NCBI GenBank assembly: GCA_019635775.1 | Contig: JAHBYU010000008.1 | Location: 124,001 to 188,000 of the forward strand | Length of the DNA stretch: 64,000 bases | Reading direction: 5' to 3' | Origin: Rhizobiaceae bacterium | GTDB taxonomy: Bacteria; Pseudomonadota; Alphaproteobacteria; Rhizobiales; Rhizobiaceae | Shown here: piece by piece, positions 46,456 through 54,747 of the stretch | Layout of the letters: every line of letters begins with the position of its first letter | How positions within the stretch are numbered: position 1 is the stretch's first letter | The notes under the pieces: model-generated | Seen by the model: the letters and a program-made list of their open reading frames with translations, nothing else | Databases searched by the model: none | What the model was told of the DNA's origin: nothing | Translations under genes and position numbers: made by a program

Positions 46456-47349
46456 TTACTTGGCAAGTTGCCCTGCCTCCCATCCCAGTATGGCGCGCTT
46501 GCGGGTCAAGCCCCAGTGATACCCCGTAAGGTCGCCCGACTTGCCCAGCGCCCGATGGCAGGGCACAACGAAAGAAAGCGGGTTGGCGCCATTTGCCGCA
46601 CCCACAGCCCTGCTGGCGGAAGGCGAACCAATCTCCTGGGCGATCGCGCTGTAGCTGCGGACCCTGCCCATCGGGATGCGAAGAAGCGCCTGCCAGACCC
46701 GAACCTGAAAGTCGGTGCCTATCATCACAACATGGAGAGGCTGTTCGGCGCGCCAGCGCGACGGATCGAAGATGCGCGCTGCGTATGGCCCGGTCGCTCC
46801 CATGTCCTCGACGTAGTCGGCGTTCGGCCAGCGTCCGGACATATCAGAAAAGGCAGCGCGTTCCTCACCGGCATCGCAAAAAGCCAGGCCGGCAAGGCCG
46901 CGATCGGTGGCCATCACCAGAGCCAGGCCAAACGGCGAGATGTGATAGCCATAGCGTATCGTCAGGCCGCTGCCCCTCGTCTTGTAGTCGCCGGGAGACA
47001 TGGCCTCGTGGGTAACGAAAAGATCGTGAAGGCGGCCGGGACCCGACATGCCAAGTTCGATGGACGCCTCCAGAAGCGGCATTCCATCGTCAAGCATGCG
47101 GCGAGCGTGATCAAGGGTCACGGCCTGCAGGAAAGCCTTCGGCGAAAGACCCGCCCAGCGGGTAAAAAGCTTCTGCAAGGCGGTAGGTGTCAGCCCGACA
47201 TCCTGCGCCAACGCCTCCAGCGACGGCTGGTCGCGATAGTCGAGGCTTATCTTCTCGATCACCCGGCGAACCGCCTCGTAGTCGTTACCTTTCGGCGTGA
47301 TGTCGCGATCGAGAACGGCTGCGGGCTTGAGGGGCGAATGGGCGTTCAT
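46456..47349 (-). CDS. Ada-like AraC/O6-methylguanine-DNA methyltransferase
   Basis: 297 aa. The N-terminal part is an AraC-type HTH domain (IEKISLDYRDQPSLEALAQD, LTPTALQKLFTRWAGLSPKA). The C-terminal part is the alkyltransferase domain, with GRVRSYSAIAQEIGSPSASR and the acceptor Cys in FVVPCHRALGKSGDLTGYHW. The N-terminal zinc/phosphotriester domain of E. coli Ada is missing. It would repair O6-methylguanine; whether it also regulates genes is unclear. Confidence 0.85.
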   Translation of the reverse strand: MNAHSPLKPAAVLDRDITPKGNDYEAVRRVIEKISLDYRDQPSLEALAQDVGLTPTALQKLFTRWAGLSPKAFLQAVTLDHARRMLDDGMPLLEASIELGMSGPGRLHDLFVTHEAMSPGDYKTRGSGLTIRYGYHISPFGLALVMATDRGLAGLAFCDAGEERAAFSDMSGRWPNADYVEDMGATGPYAARIFDPSRWRAEQPLHVVMIGTDFQVRVWQALLRIPMGRVRSYSAIAQEIGSPSASRAVGAANGANPLSFVVPCHRALGKSGDLTGYHWGLTRKRAILGWEAGQLAK

Positions 47350-47418
47350 GGCGGGAATCTCCTTGCCCGCGAATATCGGGCTTGTCGCGTCGGTCCGCCA
47401 CCCGATTCCTGCGCGTTC

Positions 47419-47910
47419 CTAGCCCCTTTTTGCCGTTGCCAGCGCACGGGAAAAAGCGCTCGCGAAGCTTTCGCGGTCGTCCGGATTGAGAAAGCTGCCA
47501 ATCGAGACCGACTGCCCCTGCCCTTCCACAGCCATCCGCGTGATGCCGATCTCGTCGTGGCGGGCAACGGCGAATTTCGCCCAGAAGGGGTTGAAGTGAT
47601 GCGCCTCCGACCTGCCTGACGGCGCGACCTTCCGGATGTCGAGGCTCGTGCGAGAGACCGATACCTCCTCCCGGGCGCGCGCAGCGCGATAATTGAGCTT
47701 GAAACACACATAGACCAGCAGCACGTCCAGCCCGAAAAAGCCAAAGACGGGCCATGCGCCATGTGACAGGAAGATCAGCCCGGTCACCAGCCACCCGAAC
47801 AGTAGCGCTCCCATCAGGACGGCGAAACCTTTCCGACCGAGGGAACGGTGCGGGGTCAAAAGCGCCTGGAAGAACGGCTCGTCGGCCGAGGCAGCGTTTG
47901 TGTCGCTCAT
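47419..47910 (-). CDS. DUF2244 membrane protein
   Basis: 163 aa from the ATG at 47910. Two membrane segments (GFAVLMGALLFGWLVTGLIF and WPVFGFFGLDVLLVYVCF) are followed by a soluble C-terminal domain of the DUF2244 type (NYRAARAREEVSVSRTSLDI, FNPFWAKFAV). The function is not established. It is divergent from nth with a short gap. Confidence 0.85.
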   Translation of the reverse strand: MSDTNAASADEPFFQALLTPHRSLGRKGFAVLMGALLFGWLVTGLIFLSHGAWPVFGFFGLDVLLVYVCFKLNYRAARAREEVSVSRTSLDIRKVAPSGRSEAHHFNPFWAKFAVARHDEIGITRMAVEGQGQSVSIGSFLNPDDRESFASAFSRALATAKRG

Positions 47911-47932
47911 AGCGTACAATTATAGAGAGGCC

Positions 47933-48703
47933 ATGGAAAAGCCCAAGCGAAAAACCGCCGCACCCCTGCTGCGCGATGGCTCGAACGACAGGCGACGACC
48001 AAGGCCCGCGAGGCCATATTCGCTCTATACGCCGGCCGAGGTGCACGAGATCTTCCGGCGCTTTTCGGTGCAGCGGCCGGAGCCCAGGGGAGAACTGGAC
48101 CATGTAAACGCCTTCACGCTGCTTGTTGCTGTCGTTCTGTCGGCGCAGGCGACCGATGCGGGCGTCAACAAGGCGACAGGTCCGCTCTTCAAGGTCGCGG
48201 ACACGCCCAGGAAGATGCTTGCGCTCGGCGAAGCCAGGGTCGGCGAATACATCCGCACTATCGGCCTGTGGCGCAACAAGGCGAAGAACGTGATCGCGCT
48301 TTCGGAAGCGCTTCTGCGCGATCACCACGGCGAGGTACCCGGCGACCTGGACGAACTCGTCAAGCTGCCCGGCGTGGGGCGAAAGACGGCGAACGTGGTG
48401 CTGAACATGGCCTTCGGCCAACCGACAATGGCGGTCGACACGCATATTTTCCGCATCGGCAACCGGCTCGGGCTTGCGCCGGGCAAGACACCTGAAGAGG
48501 TCGAGCAGGGCCTGATCCGGATCATTCCGCCGGAATATATGCGCCACGCACATCACCGGCTGATTCTGCATGGGCGCTATGTCTGCAAGGCTCGCAAGCC
48601 GGAATGCACGCACTGCGTCATCGCCGATATCTGCAAGGCCGCCGAAAAGACGTCAGCCATACCGGCCCCGCTGGTTGAGCTCGCGCCAGGCGAAGTGCCC
48701 TGA
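47933..48703 (+). CDS. nth: Endonuclease III
   Basis: 256 aa. DNA glycosylase/AP lyase for oxidised pyrimidines. The HhH motif with catalytic Lys is LPGVGRKTANVVLNMAFGQP, the catalytic Asp is in MAVDTHIFRIGNRLGL, and the 4Fe-4S cluster is C-x6-C-x2-C-x5-C in CKARKPECTHCVIADIC. The ATG at 47933 follows AGAGAGGCC. An Arg-rich N-terminal extension of about 35 residues precedes the conserved domain. Confidence 0.95.
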   Translation: MEKPKRKTAAPLLRDGSNDRRRPRPARPYSLYTPAEVHEIFRRFSVQRPEPRGELDHVNAFTLLVAVVLSAQATDAGVNKATGPLFKVADTPRKMLALGEARVGEYIRTIGLWRNKAKNVIALSEALLRDHHGEVPGDLDELVKLPGVGRKTANVVLNMAFGQPTMAVDTHIFRIGNRLGLAPGKTPEEVEQGLIRIIPPEYMRHAHHRLILHGRYVCKARKPECTHCVIADICKAAEKTSAIPAPLVELAPGEVP

Positions 48704-48709
48704 CCGCGT

Positions 48710-49147
48710 TCAGGCCCCGATGCCGCGCGCCATGGCGGCGGCGAAGATCAGCACGAATGCCAGAAACAGTACCTCCCCCTTGATCCACGACCGCACCTTT
48801 TTCACCTCGTCCTCCGGTGCGCTTCCGCTCCTGCGCCAGGCGAGGATGCGCATGGTCGGGCGGATGGAGAGCAGGCCGACAATCACGAAGGCGACCATCT
48901 TGCCCCAGAACGCATGGTTGGAGACATAGTATTCCCAACCCTTGAGACCGAAGATCACCCGGCAGATACCGACCACGATGACCGCCATCGCCACCCCGCC
49001 ATAGGCGCCGTCGATACGTCCGACCAAGGCGAGGTGCGGCCCCGAAAGGCCTGGGCGCACCAGGACCAGTTCGACCGCCAGCAGCCCAGCCAGCGTGAAG
49101 ACGAGGAAGTGGTGGAGGATTGCGAGAAGAAGATCGACTATATCCAT
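48710..49147 (-). CDS. DUF2214 membrane protein
   Basis: 145 aa with four hydrophobic segments (LLLAILHHFLVFTLAGLLAV, GGVAMAVIVVGICRVIFG, KMVAFVIVGLLSI and LFLAFVLIFAAAMARG). It matches DUF2214, a family of short four-helix inner-membrane proteins of unknown function. The ATG at 49147 is used because the longer frame adds an unlike hydrophilic extension. It is convergent with nth. Confidence 0.8.
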   Translation of the reverse strand: MDIVDLLLAILHHFLVFTLAGLLAVELVLVRPGLSGPHLALVGRIDGAYGGVAMAVIVVGICRVIFGLKGWEYYVSNHAFWGKMVAFVIVGLLSIRPTMRILAWRRSGSAPEDEVKKVRSWIKGEVLFLAFVLIFAAAMARGIGA

Positions 49148-49313
49148 GGTGTCCTCTGGCTTTCGTTCGCTTGAGGTAGCTTCCGTTACATAGAAAATGT
49201 CATGACCAACGGCACGTCGATAGCTGCCACTTCTTGCCAGACGGCAAACCTCGCCTGGCCCTGGCGCTTCGGCGGGAGAACCTCGACAACCCGCGCTGAC
49301 ACAGGACAAAGAC

Positions 49314-49832
49314 ATGACTGAACCGTCGGACATAGAAACCGAACGCACGATCCTCAGGCGTCCCGTACTTGAGGACTTCGACAGCTACGCAGCGCTGTGG
49401 GCCGATCCCGCGGTCATGCGCTTCATCGGCGGCAAGGGACGGACGCGAGAGGAAAGCTGGGTGCGGTTCCTGCTGATCACCGGCATGTGGCAGTTGCTCG
49501 GTTACGGCCTCTGGACAGTGCTCGACCGCACATCCCAGGCGTTTCTTGGCTTGGCCGGCTTCCACGAGATGAAGCGCGACATCACGCCGTCTTTCGAAGG
49601 CGTGCCGGAGGCGGGCTGGATATTGGCCCCGGCCGCTCAGGGCCGAGGACTTGCGACCGAAATGGTCTCGGCCATGCTCGCCTGGTCGCATGATCGTGCC
49701 GGCTTCGAGAAGACCGTTTGCATTATCGCTCCCGAAAACGGTGCATCGATGGCCGTGGCGCGAAAGTGCGGCGATCGCGAAAAGGCACGAACGACTTACC
49801 ACGGCGCGCCGACGATCCTGCTTGAGCGATAG
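49314..49832 (+). CDS. GNAT family N-acetyltransferase
   Basis: 172 aa. RimJ/RimL-like start IETERTILRRPVLEDFDSYA and the acetyl-CoA-binding motif LAPAAQGRGLATEMVSAMLA. The substrate is unknown; such enzymes acetylate amino groups of proteins or small molecules. AGGA lies just ahead of the ATG. The next gene, arsR, is separated by palindromic operators, so it probably has its own promoter. Confidence 0.88.
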   Translation: MTEPSDIETERTILRRPVLEDFDSYAALWADPAVMRFIGGKGRTREESWVRFLLITGMWQLLGYGLWTVLDRTSQAFLGLAGFHEMKRDITPSFEGVPEAGWILAPAAQGRGLATEMVSAMLAWSHDRAGFEKTVCIIAPENGASMAVARKCGDREKARTTYHGAPTILLER

Positions 49833-49849
49833 GGCCGCCCCGAAAACAT

Positions 49850-49896
49850 TCAACCAATGGGTTGACTGTTCCAGTATTGTGGTTTTATTTAACCAC
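49850..49896 (+). promoter_or_regulatory. arsR promoter and palindromic operators
   Basis: TTGACT (49862-49867) and TTATTT (49885-49890) with a 17-bp spacer form a candidate promoter. TCAACC-AATG-GGTTGA (49850-49865) and GTGGTT-N6-AACCAC (49879-49896) are perfect palindromes around it, the second touching the arsR ATG. This fits ArsR autorepression. Confidence 0.6.
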
Positions 49897-50268
49897 ATGG
49901 TTGAATATCTTGCTCCGGAACTCGATCCCGTCTTTCACGCACTCGGCGACGCCACACGACGCCGCATGCTGCGTCGGTTGGCAGACGGCGATCTGACGGT
50001 CGGCCAGCTTGCCGAACCTTTCGACATCTCTCTGGCTGCAGCTTCCAAGCACATCAAGGCGCTGGAGACCGCCGGCCTGATCCGGCGCGAGGTCCGGGGT
50101 CGGACGCATGTCTGCAGACTGGAGCCTGGACCGCTTGCCAGCGCACATGAATGGCTCGGCTTCTACGAGCGCTTCTGGACCGGCCGTCTCGATATTCTCG
50201 ACCGGCTGCTGCGCGAGGAAGACGAACGCAACCGAAAACCCGAAACCGACGAAGGAGAAGAGCAATGA
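49897..50268 (+). CDS. ArsR-family transcriptional regulator
   Basis: 123 aa. The winged helix is FHALGDATRRRMLRRLADGD, LTVGQLAEPFDISLAAASKH and LIRREVRGRTHVCRL. The ATG at 49897 is directly behind a palindrome. No metal-binding Cys motif such as ELCVCDL is visible, so it is probably a non-metal sensor. Its stop overlaps the next SRPBCC start (ATGA), linking regulator and SRPBCC genes. Confidence 0.88.
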   Translation: MVEYLAPELDPVFHALGDATRRRMLRRLADGDLTVGQLAEPFDISLAAASKHIKALETAGLIRREVRGRTHVCRLEPGPLASAHEWLGFYERFWTGRLDILDRLLREEDERNRKPETDEGEEQ

Positions 50269-50801
50269 ACGACATGAGCAGCCCGGGCGGCTTCGGCGTC
50301 CTTACCGAACCCGCAACACTCACCATAAAGCGCGTCCTGCCGGGTCCGGTCGAGCGAGTCTGGGCCTACCTGACGGAGAGCGATCTTCGCCGCAAATGGC
50401 TGGCTGCTGGCAAGATGGAACTTGCGGTGGGAGCCCCGTTCGAACTCACCTGGCGCAACGACGAACTGACGAGCACACCCGGTCGACGGCCCGAAAATTT
50501 CGCGAAGGAACAGAGCATGCGCAGCGAGATCACCGAGGTCGACCCGCCCCGGAGACTTTCCTTCACATGGGCCAGCACGGGCGACGTAACCCTGGAACTG
50601 GAGCCGTTTGGCAATAACAAGACGCTGCTGACCGTTTCCCACCGACGCATCGTCGACCACGGCATGCAACTGGACATCTCGGCCGGCTGGCATGCCCATC
50701 TTGACACTCTGATGGCGCTTTTTAGCGGGGACGAACCGCAAGCATTCTGGGATCGCTGGAGCAGTCTCCGGCAGGAATATGAACGGCGCCTGCCCGCATG
50801 A
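50265..50801 (+). CDS. SRPBCC (AHSA1-like) protein
   Basis: 178 aa. Bet v1/START-like fold: TIKRVLPGPVERVWAYLTE, then SDLRRKWLAAGK, and later EITEVDPPRRLSFTWAS. Such proteins bind hydrophobic ligands or activate Hsp90-like chaperones; the ligand is unknown. The ATG at 50265 overlaps the arsR stop. The arsR-SRPBCC arrangement is widespread and supports a coordinated unit. Confidence 0.85.
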   Translation: MNDMSSPGGFGVLTEPATLTIKRVLPGPVERVWAYLTESDLRRKWLAAGKMELAVGAPFELTWRNDELTSTPGRRPENFAKEQSMRSEITEVDPPRRLSFTWASTGDVTLELEPFGNNKTLLTVSHRRIVDHGMQLDISAGWHAHLDTLMALFSGDEPQAFWDRWSSLRQEYERRLPA

Positions 50802-50839
50802 TGCGCGCGCACCGACAAACCCGAAAAATGGAGAGCACA

Positions 50840-51328
50840 ATGACCGAGCAGAACTTTACGACCAGCTTCACCGTGGACCGCACCCCTGAAGAAGTCTTCG
50901 CCGCCGTCACCAATGTACGGGGATGGTGGTCTGAGAACATCCGCGGAAAAACCGAGAAGGCTGGCGACATCTTCAACTACAGCTTCCGGGACATCCACCG
51001 CTGCACGGTGAAGATCAAGACATCGATCCCCGGCGAGAAGGTCGTCTGGAACATCATGGACGCCTACTTCAACTTCACCAAAGACCCGGGCGAATGGAAA
51101 GGCACACAAGTCATCTTCGATATCCGGCCCAAGGACGGGCGGACAGAATTGACGTTTACGCATGACGGGCTCGTGCCGGACCATGAATGCTTTGAAGTCT
51201 GCACCGCCGGGTGGACGACCTACGTCAATGGCAGCCTGCGCGATCTCATCCTTACGGGTAAGGGTCAGCCTAACGTCGGCGAACCGAGGAACGATACCGA
51301 GCGCGCGCTTGCCGAGGAGACTGCCTGA
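50840..51328 (+). CDS. SRPBCC domain protein
   Basis: 162 aa. A second START-like protein: TTSFTVDRTPEEVFAAVTNV, RGWWSENIRGKTEKAGDIFN and ELTFTHDGLVPDHECFEVC. It lies 38 bases after the first SRPBCC gene and probably shares its transcript. The ATG at 50840 is preferred; one at 50828 is in frame. Ligand unknown. Confidence 0.83.
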   Translation: MTEQNFTTSFTVDRTPEEVFAAVTNVRGWWSENIRGKTEKAGDIFNYSFRDIHRCTVKIKTSIPGEKVVWNIMDAYFNFTKDPGEWKGTQVIFDIRPKDGRTELTFTHDGLVPDHECFEVCTAGWTTYVNGSLRDLILTGKGQPNVGEPRNDTERALAEETA

Positions 51329-51334
51329 CGCCCC

Positions 51335-51958
51335 CTACCCCTCCCGCGTCGCGATCGCGTCGACCAGAACCTTGTTCTGGCGACGGATCGCGGCTCGCAA
51401 ATCGCCCAGCGTCATCGCATCATCTTTGACGAAGTCAGTGAACATCATGTTCATGTTGTTGAAGATGACTTCGCCGGCTGAGCGTATGTCCACGTCCGGC
51501 CGCACAAGGCCGAGCGCCCTCAGCCGCTGCACCAGTTCACAGGTCTGGTCCGCCAGCCCCCGATCGAGCGCCGTATACGTCTTGCCAAAAGGACTGTCGG
51601 GCTGCTGCGTCGAGGTCGCCATCGCCTGCCGCCACATCTCCTTCGACAGATAGATCAGCGAGTGATCGATGTAGATGCCGATCAGCGTATCGATCGCATC
51701 GGCTACGTTGGCAGGCGGCGTTGACACGACGCCACGCCCGGCGTTCAGCACCTCATTGACTTCCATCGACACGATGGCGACGAGAATGTCGCCCTTGTTG
51801 CGATAGTAATTGTAGATCGTGCCGACGGAGACGCCCGCATCGGCCGCGATTGCTTCTATCTTGGCGCCTTCGTAGCCGGACTGGCGAAACAGGGCGGCGC
51901 CCGCCTCCAGTATGCGGCGATGCCGATCGGCCCTCTGTCTCTCGCGCAACCCGCTCAT
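51335..51958 (-). CDS. TetR-family regulator
   Basis: 207 aa from the ATG at 51958. The N-terminal HTH is RRILEAGAALFRQSGYEGAK, IEAIAADAGVSVGTIYNYYR and NKGDILVAIV. The C-terminal ligand domain is unlike better-known types. It is divergent from the polyamine-type ABC operon and likely controls it. AGTT/AACT repeats (AGTT-TGC-AACT and AACT-N5-AGTT) lie in the intergenic gap near 51993-52014. Confidence 0.88.
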   Translation of the reverse strand: MSGLRERQRADRHRRILEAGAALFRQSGYEGAKIEAIAADAGVSVGTIYNYYRNKGDILVAIVSMEVNEVLNAGRGVVSTPPANVADAIDTLIGIYIDHSLIYLSKEMWRQAMATSTQQPDSPFGKTYTALDRGLADQTCELVQRLRALGLVRPDVDIRSAGEVIFNNMNMMFTDFVKDDAMTLGDLRAAIRRQNKVLVDAIATREG

Positions 51959-52046
51959 GCTCCGACATTGCACGAATTTTGGAATTGACTCAAGTTTGCA
52001 ACTGGTTCAGTTTTTTCCAAACAGCCACAAAGGCAATGGGAGTTTC

Positions 52047-53117
52047 ATGATGAAGTCAGTCCTCAGGACCCATGTCCGCGCGTCGGTCCTCGCGGCAGCA
52101 ACGCTCGCGCTGGTGGCCGTATCGCCAGCACTTTCACAAGACCTCAACGCGCTGATCTGGTGTGATCATGCCGACCCTGCGCTGCTTCAGCCTTTCGAGG
52201 AGGCCAATGGGGTTAAGGTCAATGTCAAGGAATTCGAGGGCACCGGCGCTGGCCTCGCGATCGTCGAGCAGTCGCAGCCGGGTGACTGGGATGTCATGGT
52301 GATTGATACGATCGACATCCCGCGCGGCGTCGCGAAGGGTCTGTTCGCCGCACTCCCCGAAGACCAGTTGCCCATCGCCGATCTTTTCCCTGAAGTGAAG
52401 ATGGACGCCTCCACGGTCGTGGACGGCAAGCGCTACGGCATCACTGAGAAATTCGGATACAACACGATCGGCTTCAACAACACCAAGGTCGATGCCGCCG
52501 ACATGCAATCAATGGCGTCTTTGACCGGCGAAAAATACAAGGGCCGTATCGCGATCTACGACTATTACCTGCCGGTGATTGGCATGGCCGCGCTGGCGCT
52601 CGGCAAGGAGACCGCCAAGCTGACCGAAGCCGACCTTCCGGCGATTCGCGACGAACTTATGAAGATGAAGGCCAACGCCAAGCTGGTCGGCGAGGTGACT
52701 GCCAGCCAGACGGCGCTCGCCACCGGCGAAGTGGACATACTGGTTGGCGGCGGCGAATGGGTCACGGCGGGTCTCGCCAAGGAGAACCCTGCGCTCGATT
52801 TCTCGATCCCGAAGGAAGGTGCCGTGCTGTGGTCGCAGGCGCTGGCCATGTTCGAGGCTTCCAGGAACAAGGATCTTGCGCTGAAGTTCATTCAGTACAT
52901 CATGAGCCCCGAGGGACAGGCGCGTCTCGCCACCTCGTCTTGCTACTGGGGCATGCCGGCCAGCACCAAGGCCGCGCTGACCGAAGAGGAAAAGAAGACG
53001 CTGCGCTTCGACGAGCAGCCCGGCTTCCTCGCGCGCGCCCAGGCGTATCCAGCGCCTGACGCCGAGCTGGACAAGAAGATGCAGGACATCTGGACAGAAA
53101 TGCTGCAGGCGCAATAA
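52047..53117 (+). CDS. ABC transporter substrate-binding protein, polyamine (PotD-like) family
   Basis: 356 aa. A signal peptide (VLAAATLALVAVSPALSQ) precedes a periplasmic binding domain of the PotD/Fbp type: IWCDHADPALLQPFEEANGV near the start and DVMVIDTIDIPRGVAKGLF. MMK starts at 52047, and a start at 52050 is equally possible. The ligand (spermidine, putrescine or another) is inferred only from the family. It heads a permease-permease-ATPase-MBL operon. Confidence 0.85.
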   Translation: MMKSVLRTHVRASVLAAATLALVAVSPALSQDLNALIWCDHADPALLQPFEEANGVKVNVKEFEGTGAGLAIVEQSQPGDWDVMVIDTIDIPRGVAKGLFAALPEDQLPIADLFPEVKMDASTVVDGKRYGITEKFGYNTIGFNNTKVDAADMQSMASLTGEKYKGRIAIYDYYLPVIGMAALALGKETAKLTEADLPAIRDELMKMKANAKLVGEVTASQTALATGEVDILVGGGEWVTAGLAKENPALDFSIPKEGAVLWSQALAMFEASRNKDLALKFIQYIMSPEGQARLATSSCYWGMPASTKAALTEEEKKTLRFDEQPGFLARAQAYPAPDAELDKKMQDIWTEMLQAQ

Positions 53118-53125
53118 TCGGCCCT

Positions 53126-53968
53126 GTGAGCGAATCGCAGTCCGGAAGGCTCCTGCCGTGGGCGCTGGTCACGCCAGCGCTCCTCTGGACGCTTGTCTTC
53201 TTCATCATCCCCTTCGTCGCAATGTTCGTGCTGAGCTTCATGCAGCACGAGGACGGCCGCGCGACCTTTGAGAACTACAGGCAGTTCTTCGACAACCCGA
53301 GCTACTGGAGGGCGCTGGTCAATTCGCTTCAGGTCACGCTGACCGTGACTGCGATTTCGGTGCTGCTTGCCTATCCCTTCGCGTGGATTCTCGCGGAAAT
53401 CGTTCCTGTTCGCTATCAGCGGCTGGCGCTCATGCTTGCAGTCCTGCCGTTCTGGACATCCTACGTCGTGCGTTCATACAGCTGGCTTCTTGTGCTCGCG
53501 CAGAATGGCGTGGTGAACCAGGCGCTGACCGGCTCCGGGATTGTCGACGATCCGCTGCAGATAGCCAACACGCGCGGCGCCACGATCATCGGCTTCGTGC
53601 ATTTCTTCGTGATGCTTCTCACGCTCACCATTTTCGCGAACCTCAAGCAGCTCTCGCCAAGCTACCGCCGTGCAGCCGCCGATCTTGGCGCGGGACCCGT
53701 CCGCGTGTTCCTGCATGTAATCCTGCCGCTGACACTGCCCGGTATCATGGTCGGCGCGTTCCTGACCTTCGTGCTTGCGATCGGCGACTACATCACGCCG
53801 CAGATTCTCGGTGGCAACAACGAACTTCTGATGCCGCAACTCATCATGATGCAGATAGGACGGCGAGGCGATTTTCCGCTTGCCTCCGCACTGGCGATTA
53901 TCCTGATGGTCGTCGTGACCATCGCTTACATCATCTGTTCCCGCTGGCTGAAGATCGAGCGGACGTGA
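53126..53968 (+). CDS. ABC transporter permease (PotB-like)
   Basis: 280 aa with about six membrane helices (FFIIPFVAMFVLSFM and others). The EAA-like coupling loop reads YRRAAADLGAGPVRVFLHVI, followed by LPLTLPGIMVGAF. The start is GTG at 53126. Its TGA shares an A with the next ATG. It would pair with the next permease in the inner membrane. Confidence 0.92.
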   Translation: MSESQSGRLLPWALVTPALLWTLVFFIIPFVAMFVLSFMQHEDGRATFENYRQFFDNPSYWRALVNSLQVTLTVTAISVLLAYPFAWILAEIVPVRYQRLALMLAVLPFWTSYVVRSYSWLLVLAQNGVVNQALTGSGIVDDPLQIANTRGATIIGFVHFFVMLLTLTIFANLKQLSPSYRRAAADLGAGPVRVFLHVILPLTLPGIMVGAFLTFVLAIGDYITPQILGGNNELLMPQLIMMQIGRRGDFPLASALAIILMVVVTIAYIICSRWLKIERT

Positions 53969-54747
53969 TGCGGGCGGCAGGAAAAATCCTCGTCTCGGCA
54001 TACGCGCTCGCAATCTATGGCTTCATCTTCCTGCCGGTCGTCGTGCTTGTGCTTTTCTCTTTGCAGGCGAGTTCCTTCCCCATACCGCCATTCACCGGGC
54101 CGTCGCTGCGCTGGTACGAGGTCGTTCTGTCGGATCGCCGTCTGATGTCGGCGTTGTTCAATTCTGTCGCCGTCGCGCTCCTGTCGTCAGCTCTGGCGGT
54201 CGCGCTAGGCTTCCTCGCCGCCTGGGGCTTTGCCCGCCATCACCTGCCGCGTTCCGGCCTTATGCGCGGCCTGATCACCCTGCCGCTGACCGTCAGCTAC
54301 CTCATCATCGGCATGGGCCTGCTCATCGTCTTCAACTGGGCGGGCGTGCCAAAGTCGCTCATCGCGGCAGGCATTGGCCATGTGGTTATAAACCTGCCTC
54401 TCTGCTTTGCCATCATCTACAGCCAGATGGGCGATCATCAGGTGACGCTCGAGCGCGCGGCGCGCGATCTTGGCGCGAGCGAATGGAAGGTGCTGTTTCT
54501 TGTCAGCGTGCCGGTCCTGTGGCCCGCCATCTTCGCGAGCTTCTTCCTCGCCATGACATTCTCATGGGACGAGTTCGTCATCGCCTTCCTGCTGACGCGT
54601 TTCGACACCACGCTTCCTGTCGAGATATGGAACCTGCTGCGCTCGGGTCTCAACCCGCGTACCAACGCCATCGGCTCGCTTGTCTTCGGCGTCTCGATCG
54701 TCCTCGCCCTGCTTCTCGAACTCGTCTTCTTCAGGAGGAGCCGTTGA
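53968..54747 (+). CDS. ABC transporter permease (PotC-like)
   Basis: 259 aa with six membrane helices. The coupling loop LERAARDLGASEWKVLFLVS is present, then VPVLWPAIFASFFLAMTFSW. The ATG at 53968 shares an A with the preceding stop (TGATG), implying coupled translation. It is a partner of the preceding permease. Confidence 0.92.
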   Translation: MRAAGKILVSAYALAIYGFIFLPVVVLVLFSLQASSFPIPPFTGPSLRWYEVVLSDRRLMSALFNSVAVALLSSALAVALGFLAAWGFARHHLPRSGLMRGLITLPLTVSYLIIGMGLLIVFNWAGVPKSLIAAGIGHVVINLPLCFAIIYSQMGDHQVTLERAARDLGASEWKVLFLVSVPVLWPAIFASFFLAMTFSWDEFVIAFLLTRFDTTLPVEIWNLLRSGLNPRTNAIGSLVFGVSIVLALLLELVFFRRSR

